Below, in pieces: positions 16,556-23,748 of a DNA stretch of 38,336 bases. Position numbers and translations under genes: made by a program. The stretch lies in IMG/VR virus record IMGVR_UViG_3300040856_004192, positions 1 through 38,336 of that record; one strand, given 5' to 3'. The notes under the pieces were generated by a model, which saw only the letters and a program-made list of their open reading frames with translations, had not been told where the DNA came from and made no database searches. Source of the stretch: a virus. The stretch's first letter is position 1. Each line of letters begins with the position of its first letter.

Positions 16556-16822
16556 TTACCACGCTCTACATGACCAGTATCTAGCTTTATGTCTAGGTCC
16601 TGGATTATCACAGTTGTGTCTTGCTCTAAAACTTTTTCTTCTTTCTGGATTATTTTTCTTAATAGTCATATCAGGATCACCAAAGTTGACCTTTACAACA
16701 TTACCCTTTGGATTTTTAACATAAACTTTTGATTTTTTAACATCGCCTTGCATAGGCTTACCAAGAGGTACATCTCTGCCTTGGTACTCAGCTTCGGTAT
16801 TAAATATCTCAGAAACTAACAT
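16556..16822 (-). CDS. Small DUF5872-like protein, CDNPGP motif (88 aa)
   Basis: After a short amphipathic start (MLVSEIFNTEAEYQG), residues 30-88 read as a compact basic domain: KVYVKNPKGNVVKVNFGD, then RRKSFRARHNCDNPGP and ARYWSCRAW, with paired Cys and His that could bind a metal. I associate this with the DUF5872-type domain of marine phage virion proteins. That label is from memory and unchecked. Asn-Thr-Glu then Ala (8-11) is a near match to a gp21 site. No ribosome site precedes ATG 16822, so coupling to the upstream stop 4 bases away is likely. Confidence 0.6.
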   Translation of the reverse strand: MLVSEIFNTEAEYQGRDVPLGKPMQGDVKKSKVYVKNPKGNVVKVNFGDPDMTIKKNNPERRKSFRARHNCDNPGPRHKARYWSCRAW

Positions 16823-16826
16823 ATTG

Positions 16827-17540
16827 TTATTTATCTAAATCTTTGCGATAAACAAGCTCGTCAGTACGTCCTAGACTATTTCCTGCCATTAAAGTTACAA
16901 GTGTTAAGACAGATTTATCACGTACATACATTATACATCCCTCTAGTCCATAACCTTTTTCCATATATTCTAATGTGTTTGCAGATACTTTTACTTTATC
17001 ACTGTTGTTCTTACACCATTTACCAAAACTAGGAATACCTTTGTTACTGTTAAATTTAACCTTCCATTTGTATTCCGGAGGCTTGTCAACAAGGATAATA
17101 TGACCATTCGCTAACAATGCCTCGACATATTTAGGATCTGGTTGATGGAATTCTTGAGCACATTCGATTCTAGTAGCCATTTCTAATAACCATGCTTTAT
17201 CATTTGCGTAAAACTTACCAGTATATGGCCAATCTATCCTAATCTTAAATTCTCTACTAACTAATTTTTCAGTAAGACATTTATAAATTGTTTGTGCATC
17301 TCTAAAATGACGATATTTAATTTTGCCGTTGCTAATATCGTCACGTATATGATGCGGTATATCTGAGGTTAATCTATGCTTATCTTCAAAGTAAAGGCGA
17401 AGCCCGTCGAGTATTCTCATTGCCCAAGCAGGACCACTTGATTGGCAGTTACGAAAAATTACCAGTAAAGGATTTTGGCATTTCAGCGCATAAAGATATT
17501 CATTATAAAATAACTTATTTGTCTCAATGTGCCGCAACAT
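16827..17540 (-). CDS. Hypothetical protein (237 aa)
   Basis: A soluble alpha/beta protein beginning MLRHIETNKLFYNEYLYALK. It is basic and rich in Trp, Tyr and Lys, with Cys spread through it. The C-terminal part (VSANTLEYMEKGYGLEGCIMYVRD, within which GYGLEGCIMYVRD is a likely strand) resembles a conserved unknown of marine T4-like phages. The start overlaps the end of clpA by 17 bases, which suggests coupling. No known motif found. Confidence 0.65.
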   Translation of the reverse strand: MLRHIETNKLFYNEYLYALKCQNPLLVIFRNCQSSGPAWAMRILDGLRLYFEDKHRLTSDIPHHIRDDISNGKIKYRHFRDAQTIYKCLTEKLVSREFKIRIDWPYTGKFYANDKAWLLEMATRIECAQEFHQPDPKYVEALLANGHIILVDKPPEYKWKVKFNSNKGIPSFGKWCKNNSDKVKVSANTLEYMEKGYGLEGCIMYVRDKSVLTLVTLMAGNSLGRTDELVYRKDLDK

Positions 17541-19761
17541 GCTCCTCCTCTACTGTAATATCAAACTCGTTATCTTTAATAACAATCTTACATTTCCCGC
17601 CATTTTTTAAACTACCGAACAACATTGCTTTACTAAGAGGTTTTTTAATCTCTCTATCAATAATTCTTTGCAACGGTCTTGCACCCATCTTGCTGTCATA
17701 TCCTTTCTCTACGAGCATGTCAAGTGCTTCGTCATCGATTGATATTGTGATATTTTTGTGCTGTACCTGTTGTCTAAGTGCATACAAAAATTTGCCTACA
17801 ATTTTCATCATAGTTTCTTTACTTAACTTACCAAATGTGACAACACCGTCGAGCCTATTCCTAAATTCTGGAGCAAAAAAGTTTTTGAGTTCTGTATCTG
17901 AATACGTCTGATCAAACTCGTTACCAAAGCCTATAGTGTTTTTCTCTGCTTCTTCTGCACCAAGATTGGTTGTAAGGATTAGAATACAGTTCCTTGCATC
18001 CGCTTCTTTACCGTGCGATCCTGTAATCCTTCCATTATCCATAATTTGTAGTAAAATCTGCGAAACATCTGGATGAGCTTTTTCAATTTCATCTAGTAAT
18101 AAAACGCAATTAGGATGTTCTTCTAGTTTTGTAATAAGAAGGCCGTTACTCTCCTCGTAGCCTACATAGCCTGGAGGAGACCCGATTAGTTTTGCAACAC
18201 TGTGCTTTTCTTGATACTCGCTCATGTCAAATCTTACAAGTTTTACACCTAAATGATTAGCGAGCTGTTTCGCAGTTTCTGTTTTACCAGTTCCTGTAGG
18301 ACCCATAAACACAAAACTACCAATCGGTTTAGTTTCGTCTTTTAGCCCAGCCTGTGCAATAAGGATTTTATCGACTAAATCTTCAATAGCTTTATCTTGC
18401 CCGTAAACACTGTCTTTGATATTCTTTTCTAGATGTACAAGATTTTCAGTTTCTCTTTCTGCTACTTGTTCAGCTGGTAGATTAATCATTTTTGCAAGTT
18501 CGAATTGAATTGATTTATCATCAATCTTTCTTTCAACACCATCTTCTATAAGGTTAAATCTACTACAGGCAACGTCAATTAAATCTATAGCTTTATCTGG
18601 TAATTTCTTATCAGTTTGATACTTTACACTTAATTTGATTGCTGCTTTGATAGCTTCTTCTGTAATTTCTGTCTTGTGAAATTCTTCATAATATTTTTTA
18701 ATACCGTTAAGGATATCAACAGTAATCTCAGGTGACGGTTCGTCTACTGTGACACGCTGGAATCTACGCATTAATGCTCGGTCTTTTTCAAAATATTTCC
18801 TATATTCTTCCCACGTAGTGCTAGCAACAACTTTAATATTGCCTTTGCTTAGTGCAGGCTTGAGCATATTAGCAAGATCATTTGAGTCTTTACCGCCTCC
18901 TGCGCCAGCACCGTTTATCATGTGTGCTTCGTCAATAAAAAGTATAGTTTTTCCTTTGCTTTTTAAACCTTGTAAGATTAATTTTAATCTTTCTTCAAAG
19001 TCTCCTCGATATTTTGTGCCTGCTAACAAGCCTCCTATATCAAGATTATATACTTGATATTCGCTTAAAAATTCAGGTACTTCTTTATGGACAATTTTAT
19101 ATGCTAGTCCTTCTATAATAGCCGTTTTCCCTACTCCAGGATCACCTACTAGAATAATATTGTTTTTTTGTCTGCGACCTAAAGATAATGCAACAGATTC
19201 TATAATGTCTTCTCTACCAATTACTGGATCGATTTTGTTATTTTCTGCTTCCTTATTTAGATTGACAGTAAATGATTTAAGTGCTCTTTGTGCTTGACTG
19301 TTGTTTTCTTCTTCTTCAATGTCATCGTGTATTTCGTTGTTTAGATATTCACTAAACTTATCTTTATCTAAGCCGCCTTTTTCTAGATAATAACTCCCTA
19401 TTGATTTCTTTTCAGCTAAAACACTTAAAACAACATCCGATAAGTCAATCTGTGACCTACCGCTAAAAAGGGTTTGTGTAAATGCACGGTTTAAAACTCT
19501 TTCAACAGTTTGAGTCTTTTTTGGTTTTTGTGGAGGTTCTTCAGAAATAATGTCTTGGCAATTATTTTTTAAATGATGTTCTAAATTACTCTTGATATAT
19601 TCAACATCACCTCCAAATGTTTTTACAATATTACACAAAGAATCACTACAAAACAATGCAAAAAGCAAGTGTTCTACTGTAACATAATCATGATTTAATC
19701 TTTTTGCATCATTTATTGATTTTTCAAATACTAGTTTTAATTCTTCACTTGGCTCAACCAT
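17524..19761 (-). CDS. clpA: ClpA-type AAA+ unfoldase with ClpP-binding loop (745 aa)
   Basis: A complete two-ring Hsp100 unfoldase. The Clp N-domain (10-140) is followed by AAA-1: Walker A GDPGVGKT (206-213), Walker B ILFIDEAH (273-280), and a likely Arg finger around MRRFQR. AAA-2 has Walker A GPTGTGKT (487-494), Walker B LLLDEIEKAH (554-563), FRNRLDGV (633-640) and sensor-2 GARPLQR (693-699). There is no ClpB middle domain. Residues 610-612 (IGF) lie in the loop where ClpA carries IGL for docking on ClpP. No clpP is in the window, so it would use the host ClpP. A sigma70-type promoter and AAAGGAT precede ATG 19761. About the length of E. coli ClpA (758). Confidence 0.95.
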   Translation of the reverse strand: MVEPSEELKLVFEKSINDAKRLNHDYVTVEHLLFALFCSDSLCNIVKTFGGDVEYIKSNLEHHLKNNCQDIISEEPPQKPKKTQTVERVLNRAFTQTLFSGRSQIDLSDVVLSVLAEKKSIGSYYLEKGGLDKDKFSEYLNNEIHDDIEEEENNSQAQRALKSFTVNLNKEAENNKIDPVIGREDIIESVALSLGRRQKNNIILVGDPGVGKTAIIEGLAYKIVHKEVPEFLSEYQVYNLDIGGLLAGTKYRGDFEERLKLILQGLKSKGKTILFIDEAHMINGAGAGGGKDSNDLANMLKPALSKGNIKVVASTTWEEYRKYFEKDRALMRRFQRVTVDEPSPEITVDILNGIKKYYEEFHKTEITEEAIKAAIKLSVKYQTDKKLPDKAIDLIDVACSRFNLIEDGVERKIDDKSIQFELAKMINLPAEQVAERETENLVHLEKNIKDSVYGQDKAIEDLVDKILIAQAGLKDETKPIGSFVFMGPTGTGKTETAKQLANHLGVKLVRFDMSEYQEKHSVAKLIGSPPGYVGYEESNGLLITKLEEHPNCVLLLDEIEKAHPDVSQILLQIMDNGRITGSHGKEADARNCILILTTNLGAEEAEKNTIGFGNEFDQTYSDTELKNFFAPEFRNRLDGVVTFGKLSKETMMKIVGKFLYALRQQVQHKNITISIDDEALDMLVEKGYDSKMGARPLQRIIDREIKKPLSKAMLFGSLKNGGKCKIVIKDNEFDITVEEEHVAAH

Positions 19762-19789
19762 TGTTTATCCTTTGTAAAAGTTTTTTTAT

Positions 19790-19818
19790 ATTGTATATGT
19801 AAATGTATCAGTTGTCAA
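19790..19818 (-). promoter_or_regulatory. Sigma70-type promoter for clpA
   Basis: On the minus strand TTGACA (19813-19818) and TACAAT (19790-19795) are 17 bases apart. The -35 box is formed from the last codons of the dnaJ-like gene (GTT GAC AAC TGA). The start codon of clpA is about 30 bases after the -10. This suggests early expression of clpA by host RNA polymerase. Confidence 0.65.
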
Positions 19819-20650
19819 CCATTGATTTAAGTTGATTGATTTTCGATGCATCAAGTGACGGTATCTTACAAGTAATTTCTAAGTATAAATTACCACGTTT
19901 TTGTGTATTAAAATCTGGTAAACCGTGCCCGCTCACAGACAGTGTAGTATTTGGTTGAGTTGCTTTTGGAATTGTAAGCGATATTTCCTTTCCTTCAGGT
20001 GTTTTAATCTTTTTTGTAGCGCCACATATACAGTCAAAAACATCAACATCAATTTTCATGTATAAATGATTTCGATCTCTTTTAACATTAGGAGCATCTG
20101 TTATCCTGATTTGTACAATCAAATTTCCTCTAGGTGCGTTTGGGATAGAATTGTCACCATACCCTTGAAATCTAATGTTGTCACCGTCACGTATTCCGGG
20201 AGGAATCCTTACATCTATTATTTCGGTTTTTCCACTTGGTAATCTGTATGTGATCGAATCTGTTTTTCCAGTAAATAGATATTGAAAATCTAAATTAATT
20301 GCAATCTTAATATCTTTGTTCCTGACTCGTTGATTAGCAAATCCTTGGCCAAAATGATGACCGAACCCAAAATGTCTTAGTATATCATCAAAATCTGCTC
20401 CAGCTCCTGATGTAAAATGAAAGCCGCCGCTGTTCATGTGTGCTTGCTGTGGATCAGTTGTTCCAAATTGATCATACATCTGTTTTTGTTGTGGATCGGA
20501 AAGGGCTTGATAAGCTTCGTTTATTTGTTTAAACTTTTCAGGATCACCACCCTTGTCAGGATGGTTTTTCATTGCTTGTCTTTTATAAGCGGTTTTAAGT
20601 TCGTCTGCCGAGGCTGACCGCTTAACCCCGAGTAAATCGTAGTAGTCCAT
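19808..20650 (-). CDS. DnaJ-like co-chaperone, type B (280 aa)
   Basis: The J-domain (1-65) carries the HPD motif (His30-Pro31-Asp32), followed by a Gly/Phe linker (GGFHFTSGAGADF) and two C-terminal substrate-binding barrels (about 113-275). The zinc-finger repeats of DnaJ are missing, as in CbpA-type proteins. It should stimulate the ATPase of the host DnaK and hand substrates to it. It lies directly upstream of clpA and downstream of the SNase gene. ATG 20650 follows a 12-base gap. The pairing with ClpA suggests a phage-encoded protein-remodelling set. Confidence 0.92.
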   Translation of the reverse strand: MDYYDLLGVKRSASADELKTAYKRQAMKNHPDKGGDPEKFKQINEAYQALSDPQQKQMYDQFGTTDPQQAHMNSGGFHFTSGAGADFDDILRHFGFGHHFGQGFANQRVRNKDIKIAINLDFQYLFTGKTDSITYRLPSGKTEIIDVRIPPGIRDGDNIRFQGYGDNSIPNAPRGNLIVQIRITDAPNVKRDRNHLYMKIDVDVFDCICGATKKIKTPEGKEISLTIPKATQPNTTLSVSGHGLPDFNTQKRGNLYLEITCKIPSLDASKINQLKSMVDN

Positions 20651-20662
20651 AATACTACTTAG

Positions 20663-21097
20663 TTATATTTTAACGATACCTTTACTAATTAGAAGCTGGC
20701 GATTTTTCAGATGTGCTTCCTGTATCACTGTTTTGCTTTGTCCATTATAAGAAACACCATATCCTTCTGTTATCATGGTTTTAACAAGCATTTTGCCGTC
20801 ATTGATAAAGAAGTCCCCCAGTATACGTCCGAATTTGCCTCGCATGTCTTCTCCGTCTTTACCTATAAATGTTTTTAGTATTTGTTTACTGCCAACTGGT
20901 AAGTAATTTTTTACAAAATCTTTTGCCGCAAAGCCAAACAGTTTTTCAGTTAGATCTCTTGTTCGGCTTTCAGGAGTATCAATTCCATATAGTCTTATAC
21001 GTTGATCTCGTAACCAAACACCAAATCCTAAGTCAATATCAACATCTACTGTATCACCGTCTACAACATAGCGGATAATGCTGTTATATTCGTACAT
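20663..21097 (-). CDS. Staphylococcal-nuclease-like nuclease (144 aa)
   Basis: A thermonuclease-family protein (Ca-dependent DNA/RNA nuclease). The family residues appear at the same spacing as in the S. aureus enzyme: Arg35 and Asp40 in RIRLYGIDTPESR, Glu43, and Arg91 in GKFGRILGD. VVDGDTVDVDIDLGF (11-25) is the first strand pair with metal-binding Asp. No signal peptide is present, so it would act in the cytoplasm or from the virion, perhaps in degrading host DNA. It overlaps the previous gene by one base (TAATG). Confidence 0.9.
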   Translation of the reverse strand: MYEYNSIIRYVVDGDTVDVDIDLGFGVWLRDQRIRLYGIDTPESRTRDLTEKLFGFAAKDFVKNYLPVGSKQILKTFIGKDGEDMRGKFGRILGDFFINDGKMLVKTMITEGYGVSYNGQSKTVIQEAHLKNRQLLISKGIVKI

Positions 21098-21495
21098 TAT
21101 CGTTTACTCCCGGTATATAAACCAAACCAAGCAGCACCTGCTCCGACTACTATGCTTATAAGCCCAGATTGTTCTAGAGTAGGATTTGGTAATTCCATAT
21201 ACCATAGCACACTCTTATGTAATAATATAATATAGGTTAGGATAAAGATACGTGGAAAAATTCGCCAGCTGTCTACAGCATGGGCAAGATGTATCCATTT
21301 TGCAAAAGGATTTACACCAAGGTCTTTTGCTGTTGCATCTACTTCTAAATCTAACTTTACCCGTTTTGTAGTGGTTTCATTAGAAGCAGGTACAGCAATT
21401 TCTTCGTCATATTTGTATTTGTTAAATCCTGTTTCAGTTTTGTTTTCTACTATATCAGTTTTTTCAGTCGCTGAGAGGGTTTTGGCCCTTGGCAT
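21097..21495 (-). CDS. Membrane protein with two TM helices; holin candidate (132 aa)
   Basis: A hydrophilic N-terminal 65 residues is followed by two hydrophobic helices, about 81-97 (FPRIFILTYIILLHKSV) and 110-127 (SGLISIVVGAGAAWFGL), and a short basic end (GSKR). This layout and a place among lysis genes make it a holin candidate, but small membrane proteins of this kind in marine phages have no proven role. ATG 21495 lies inside the end of the MscS-like gene (32-base overlap). Confidence 0.6.
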   Translation of the reverse strand: MPRAKTLSATEKTDIVENKTETGFNKYKYDEEIAVPASNETTTKRVKLDLEVDATAKDLGVNPFAKWIHLAHAVDSWRIFPRIFILTYIILLHKSVLWYMELPNPTLEQSGLISIVVGAGAAWFGLYTGSKR

Positions 21496-21955
21496 CTTTT
21501 GGTACCTCCAATGGTTTTTTGTATGTTGATTGAGCTTTTGCTATCAGCTCCATTATCTGTTGCCCTTTTTCTATATCAGTATCTAAGTGTAGGTCTCTGT
21601 GTACAATTTTCTCTAATTTGTGGTATTCAATTTTTTCATTTGGTACATATTGCCAGGTGTAACCTTTGTCCGTGTATCTACCAAATACAGTTTCTTTCAT
21701 ACCTATCTTAATAATCATAGCATCGTGTCCGTCTAAGATGACTTGATCGCCCTCACGAAAGTTGCCACCATATTTAAACGCCATACCGGCCACAAGATTT
21801 TGTGCAAAATCTTTAAACCAAAATGCTGCTGCTATACTAATTAAGATTGCTATCCAAGGTACTATCATGTCAGTTAGATGCATTCCTAACATCTGAAAAC
21901 TCTCTGTGTGTGACATACCTTGTACTTGTTGTGCTAAATCCATATTTGCCCCCAT
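21464..21955 (-). CDS. Small MscS-like mechanosensitive channel protein (163 aa)
   Basis: A transmembrane helix (29-47) leads into a pore-helix-like stretch (KDFAQNLVAGMAF, 48-60), then the MscS beta-domain signature NFREGDQVIL (65-74) and VPNEKIEYHKLEKIV (104-118), which match MscS FRAGEYVDL and IPNGKI. Only one TM helix and the beta domain are left, against three TM helices plus a cage in MscS. It may form a small channel or modify the host one. A CTAAATA motif 23 bases upstream and the lysis genes nearby suggest late expression. MNDL-type start at residue 5 is an alternative (MDLAQQ). Confidence 0.75.
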   Translation of the reverse strand: MGANMDLAQQVQGMSHTESFQMLGMHLTDMIVPWIAILISIAAAFWFKDFAQNLVAGMAFKYGGNFREGDQVILDGHDAMIIKIGMKETVFGRYTDKGYTWQYVPNEKIEYHKLEKIVHRDLHLDTDIEKGQQIMELIAKAQSTYKKPLEVPKDAKGQNPLSD

Positions 21956-21958
21956 TAC

Positions 21959-21970
21959 CGCCCTTGGGCG
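21959..21970 (-). promoter_or_regulatory. Palindrome CGCCCAAGGGCG at the ribosome site of the MscS-like gene
   Basis: The mRNA reads CGCCCAAGGGCG immediately before GTAATG, so the purine-rich ribosome site (AAGGGCGG) can pair within a tight GC hairpin. GC-rich stems are rare in this DNA. It could dampen or time translation. Confidence 0.4.
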
Positions 21971-21977
21971 TACATAG

Positions 21978-21984
21978 TATTTAG
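21978..21984 (-). promoter_or_regulatory. Late-type promoter before the MscS-like gene
   Basis: The minus strand reads GCTAAATACTATG. CTAAATACTAT differs from the T4 late consensus (TATAAATACTATT) mainly at the first base. It lies 23 bases before ATG 21955, the same spacing as the other late-type sites in the window, and in the only gap of this gene block. Confidence 0.5.
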
Positions 21985-22010
21985 CGATACAAATGTTACA
22001 TTAGATCTGG

Positions 22011-22442
22011 TTAGTTTGTAACATTTTCGTAGTAGTTTTTATATTGTTTTATTATTTCGTTTTGTTTGATTATGTATGCACGGATTTGTGCAAAGTTTTT
22101 GCTTAGAGTTTCGTAATTGTCATCTGTCAAACCAAAAAGAACAACATCTGCATTTTTGTCTTTTAATTCTGCAAATACATCTGCGTAATTATCTTCGGTT
22201 ATTAGTATCCAGTTTACTTTACTCATTTCTACTGGTGCAGGTTTGTCTAAGTTGAGGGGAGTTTTTTCTATATATTTTGTTACTGTTTCTATTTTTTTAA
22301 CAGGAGGAGGAGTGATGTCTTTTGTACAACTGTTTACAAAAAACAATACGGGTAATATTAATGCAAATATTTTAATACTGTACGAATTTAGGATTCGCAA
22401 TGCTAGTACATTCAGGATTGATCTGTGATTTTTTTGTTGCAT
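22011..22442 (-). CDS. Outer-membrane spanin-like lipoprotein (143 aa)
   Basis: A hydrophobic signal (SIKIFALILPVLFFVNSC) ends in a lipobox with Cys39, followed by a short proline run (TPPPV) and a mixed-charge body with a C-terminal helix. This is the o-spanin (Rz1-like) pattern. It starts inside the end of the i-spanin gene (71 bases shared), the typical Rz/Rz1 overlap. A TTG at 22400 would give a more usual short signal peptide (MRILNSYSIKIF). The body is longer than most Rz1 proteins. The role would be fusion of inner and outer membranes at lysis. Confidence 0.65.
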   Translation of the reverse strand: MQQKNHRSILNVLALRILNSYSIKIFALILPVLFFVNSCTKDITPPPVKKIETVTKYIEKTPLNLDKPAPVEMSKVNWILITEDNYADVFAELKDKNADVVLFGLTDDNYETLSKNFAQIRAYIIKQNEIIKQYKNYYENVTN

Positions 22443-22884
22443 TTTTTTCTTCTTCTGTAAGTGGACTACCCATAGCTATCTCTACACATCTTAAGGCATT
22501 GGCACTTGCACGATTAACAATTTTTTCTATTGCTTTTGTTTTTTGTACAGCAAGATTACCAATGTCTCGCTTTTCTCCACTTGCATTAATTTTGTTAAAT
22601 TTTGTGTCAAGTGCTGCATACTCTTTTACTAATTTTTGATTTACATTTTCTAGTTTTTTATTTGCTTCTGTAATGTCTTTAAAATCTTTTTGTAATTGGT
22701 CAAGCACTTCTTGCTGTTTACCTATTTCATTTTCTAACAATTGTGAGTTTGCTTCGGATGTTGCTAGGTTAGCCTTTGTTTGTTCTAAATTTACACGTAA
22801 ATCTATTACATAATCATATGCTGCAAATCCAGCAAGTAATACAAGTGCTATTAAGCCATATTTTATGCCAGCAAAAATACCCAT
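22372..22884 (-). CDS. Inner-membrane spanin-like protein (170 aa)
   Basis: An N-terminal signal-anchor (about 8-24, YGLIALVLLAGFAAY) precedes a long coiled coil (30-100) rich in Gln, Leu, Asn and Lys, then a C-terminal part with two Cys. This is the Rz-like i-spanin layout. The gene follows the endolysin by 2 bases and overlaps the o-spanin-like gene, as in many lysis cassettes. There is no sequence signature beyond the architecture. Confidence 0.65.
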   Translation of the reverse strand: MGIFAGIKYGLIALVLLAGFAAYDYVIDLRVNLEQTKANLATSEANSQLLENEIGKQQEVLDQLQKDFKDITEANKKLENVNQKLVKEYAALDTKFNKINASGEKRDIGNLAVQKTKAIEKIVNRASANALRCVEIAMGSPLTEEEKNATKKSQINPECTSIANPKFVQY

Positions 22885-22886
22885 AA

Positions 22887-23738
22887 TCAGCCTAATAGTT
22901 TTTCAATTGTCTTAGGACCTACTATACCGTCTGGATAAAGTCCGTTATCTTCTTGCCAAATTTTTATTATTTCTTCAGTTCCTGGACCAAATATACCATC
23001 TGCAGGTTTAATATCTAATCGTTCTTGTATTTCTGTGACTAATGCCCCCCTACTGCCTTTTTTAACAATTTGATTATGGTCAACACTGTGAGAATCAAGA
23101 TCGCCTCCTAACACATCTAATGCATGTTCCCAGTGCTTCTTGCGATCTTCCAAACCAATTGTACCGCCATTAATGCGTTTAGTCATACCCACGATATCTT
23201 GATCGTCACAATAACGGTTTATGTTGTTTGTGTCCCAAAACCAGCATGCACTATCTAAGGCGCCTTTTTTTGTCCTTACATAGTTTACACTGTCATCTAC
23301 AGTAATTCCCATTTCTTTTGCAAATGCTGTATAGTTATTACAACCTGTTAACTGCAGTATACCACCGCCTCTGTACTTCCAGCCATCGCCACTAGCCTCG
23401 TCACCGTTGCCCATGCGATCGGCATAGATTACATTTGCAATACGTTCTGGTTGTCTATGATATTCTTGTGCATTTCTACCTGCACGGATGAAATATTTTG
23501 GAAAGATTCTATTAAGTGCGGCTGCTGAATAGTTGAGGTTTTCGGTGAGCACAGAAAAGTTACGAGATTCATGACCGCATTGTGCAATAAATCCTGCTAC
23601 ACGGTCAATAGTGTTAATTTCCCAGAGAGGCAAAATCTCACACATTGCATTATACCAATTATTCCATTCAATATTTCCATGTAACAATTCTTTAACCATT
23701 TGCGGTTCAAATGCAAATTTGAAGTCGGATTTTGCCAT
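22887..23738 (-). CDS. Endolysin, GH19 chitinase-like with PG-binding domain (283 aa)
   Basis: Residues 30-210 form a GH19-type muramidase/chitinase-like domain with FIAQCGHESRNF (50-61; Glu57 the likely acid) and a second Glu at 66, plus YRGGGILQLTGCNNY (122-136), which matches the family's FxGRGxxQLTGxxNY. Residues 218-283 are a PG_binding_1 repeat (GALVTEIQERL, then DGIFGPGTEE and DGIVGPKT). It cuts peptidoglycan at lysis. There is no signal peptide, so release would need a holin or similar. First gene of the lysis block, with an AAGGAG ribosome site upstream of ATG 23738. Confidence 0.92.
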   Translation of the reverse strand: MAKSDFKFAFEPQMVKELLHGNIEWNNWYNAMCEILPLWEINTIDRVAGFIAQCGHESRNFSVLTENLNYSAAALNRIFPKYFIRAGRNAQEYHRQPERIANVIYADRMGNGDEASGDGWKYRGGGILQLTGCNNYTAFAKEMGITVDDSVNYVRTKKGALDSACWFWDTNNINRYCDDQDIVGMTKRINGGTIGLEDRKKHWEHALDVLGGDLDSHSVDHNQIVKKGSRGALVTEIQERLDIKPADGIFGPGTEEIIKIWQEDNGLYPDGIVGPKTIEKLLG

Positions 23739-23748
23739 TATGTTCTCC

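Noticed and set aside
16828-16834. ATAAATA motif before the gene at 16822
   Set aside because: It is formed by the last codons and stop of the upstream gene (GAT AAA TAA) and leaves no room for a leader.
17420-17911. Plus-strand open frame of 163 codons opposite clpA
   Set aside because: It runs across two well-supported minus-strand genes and has hydrophobic low-complexity content typical of an antisense shadow.
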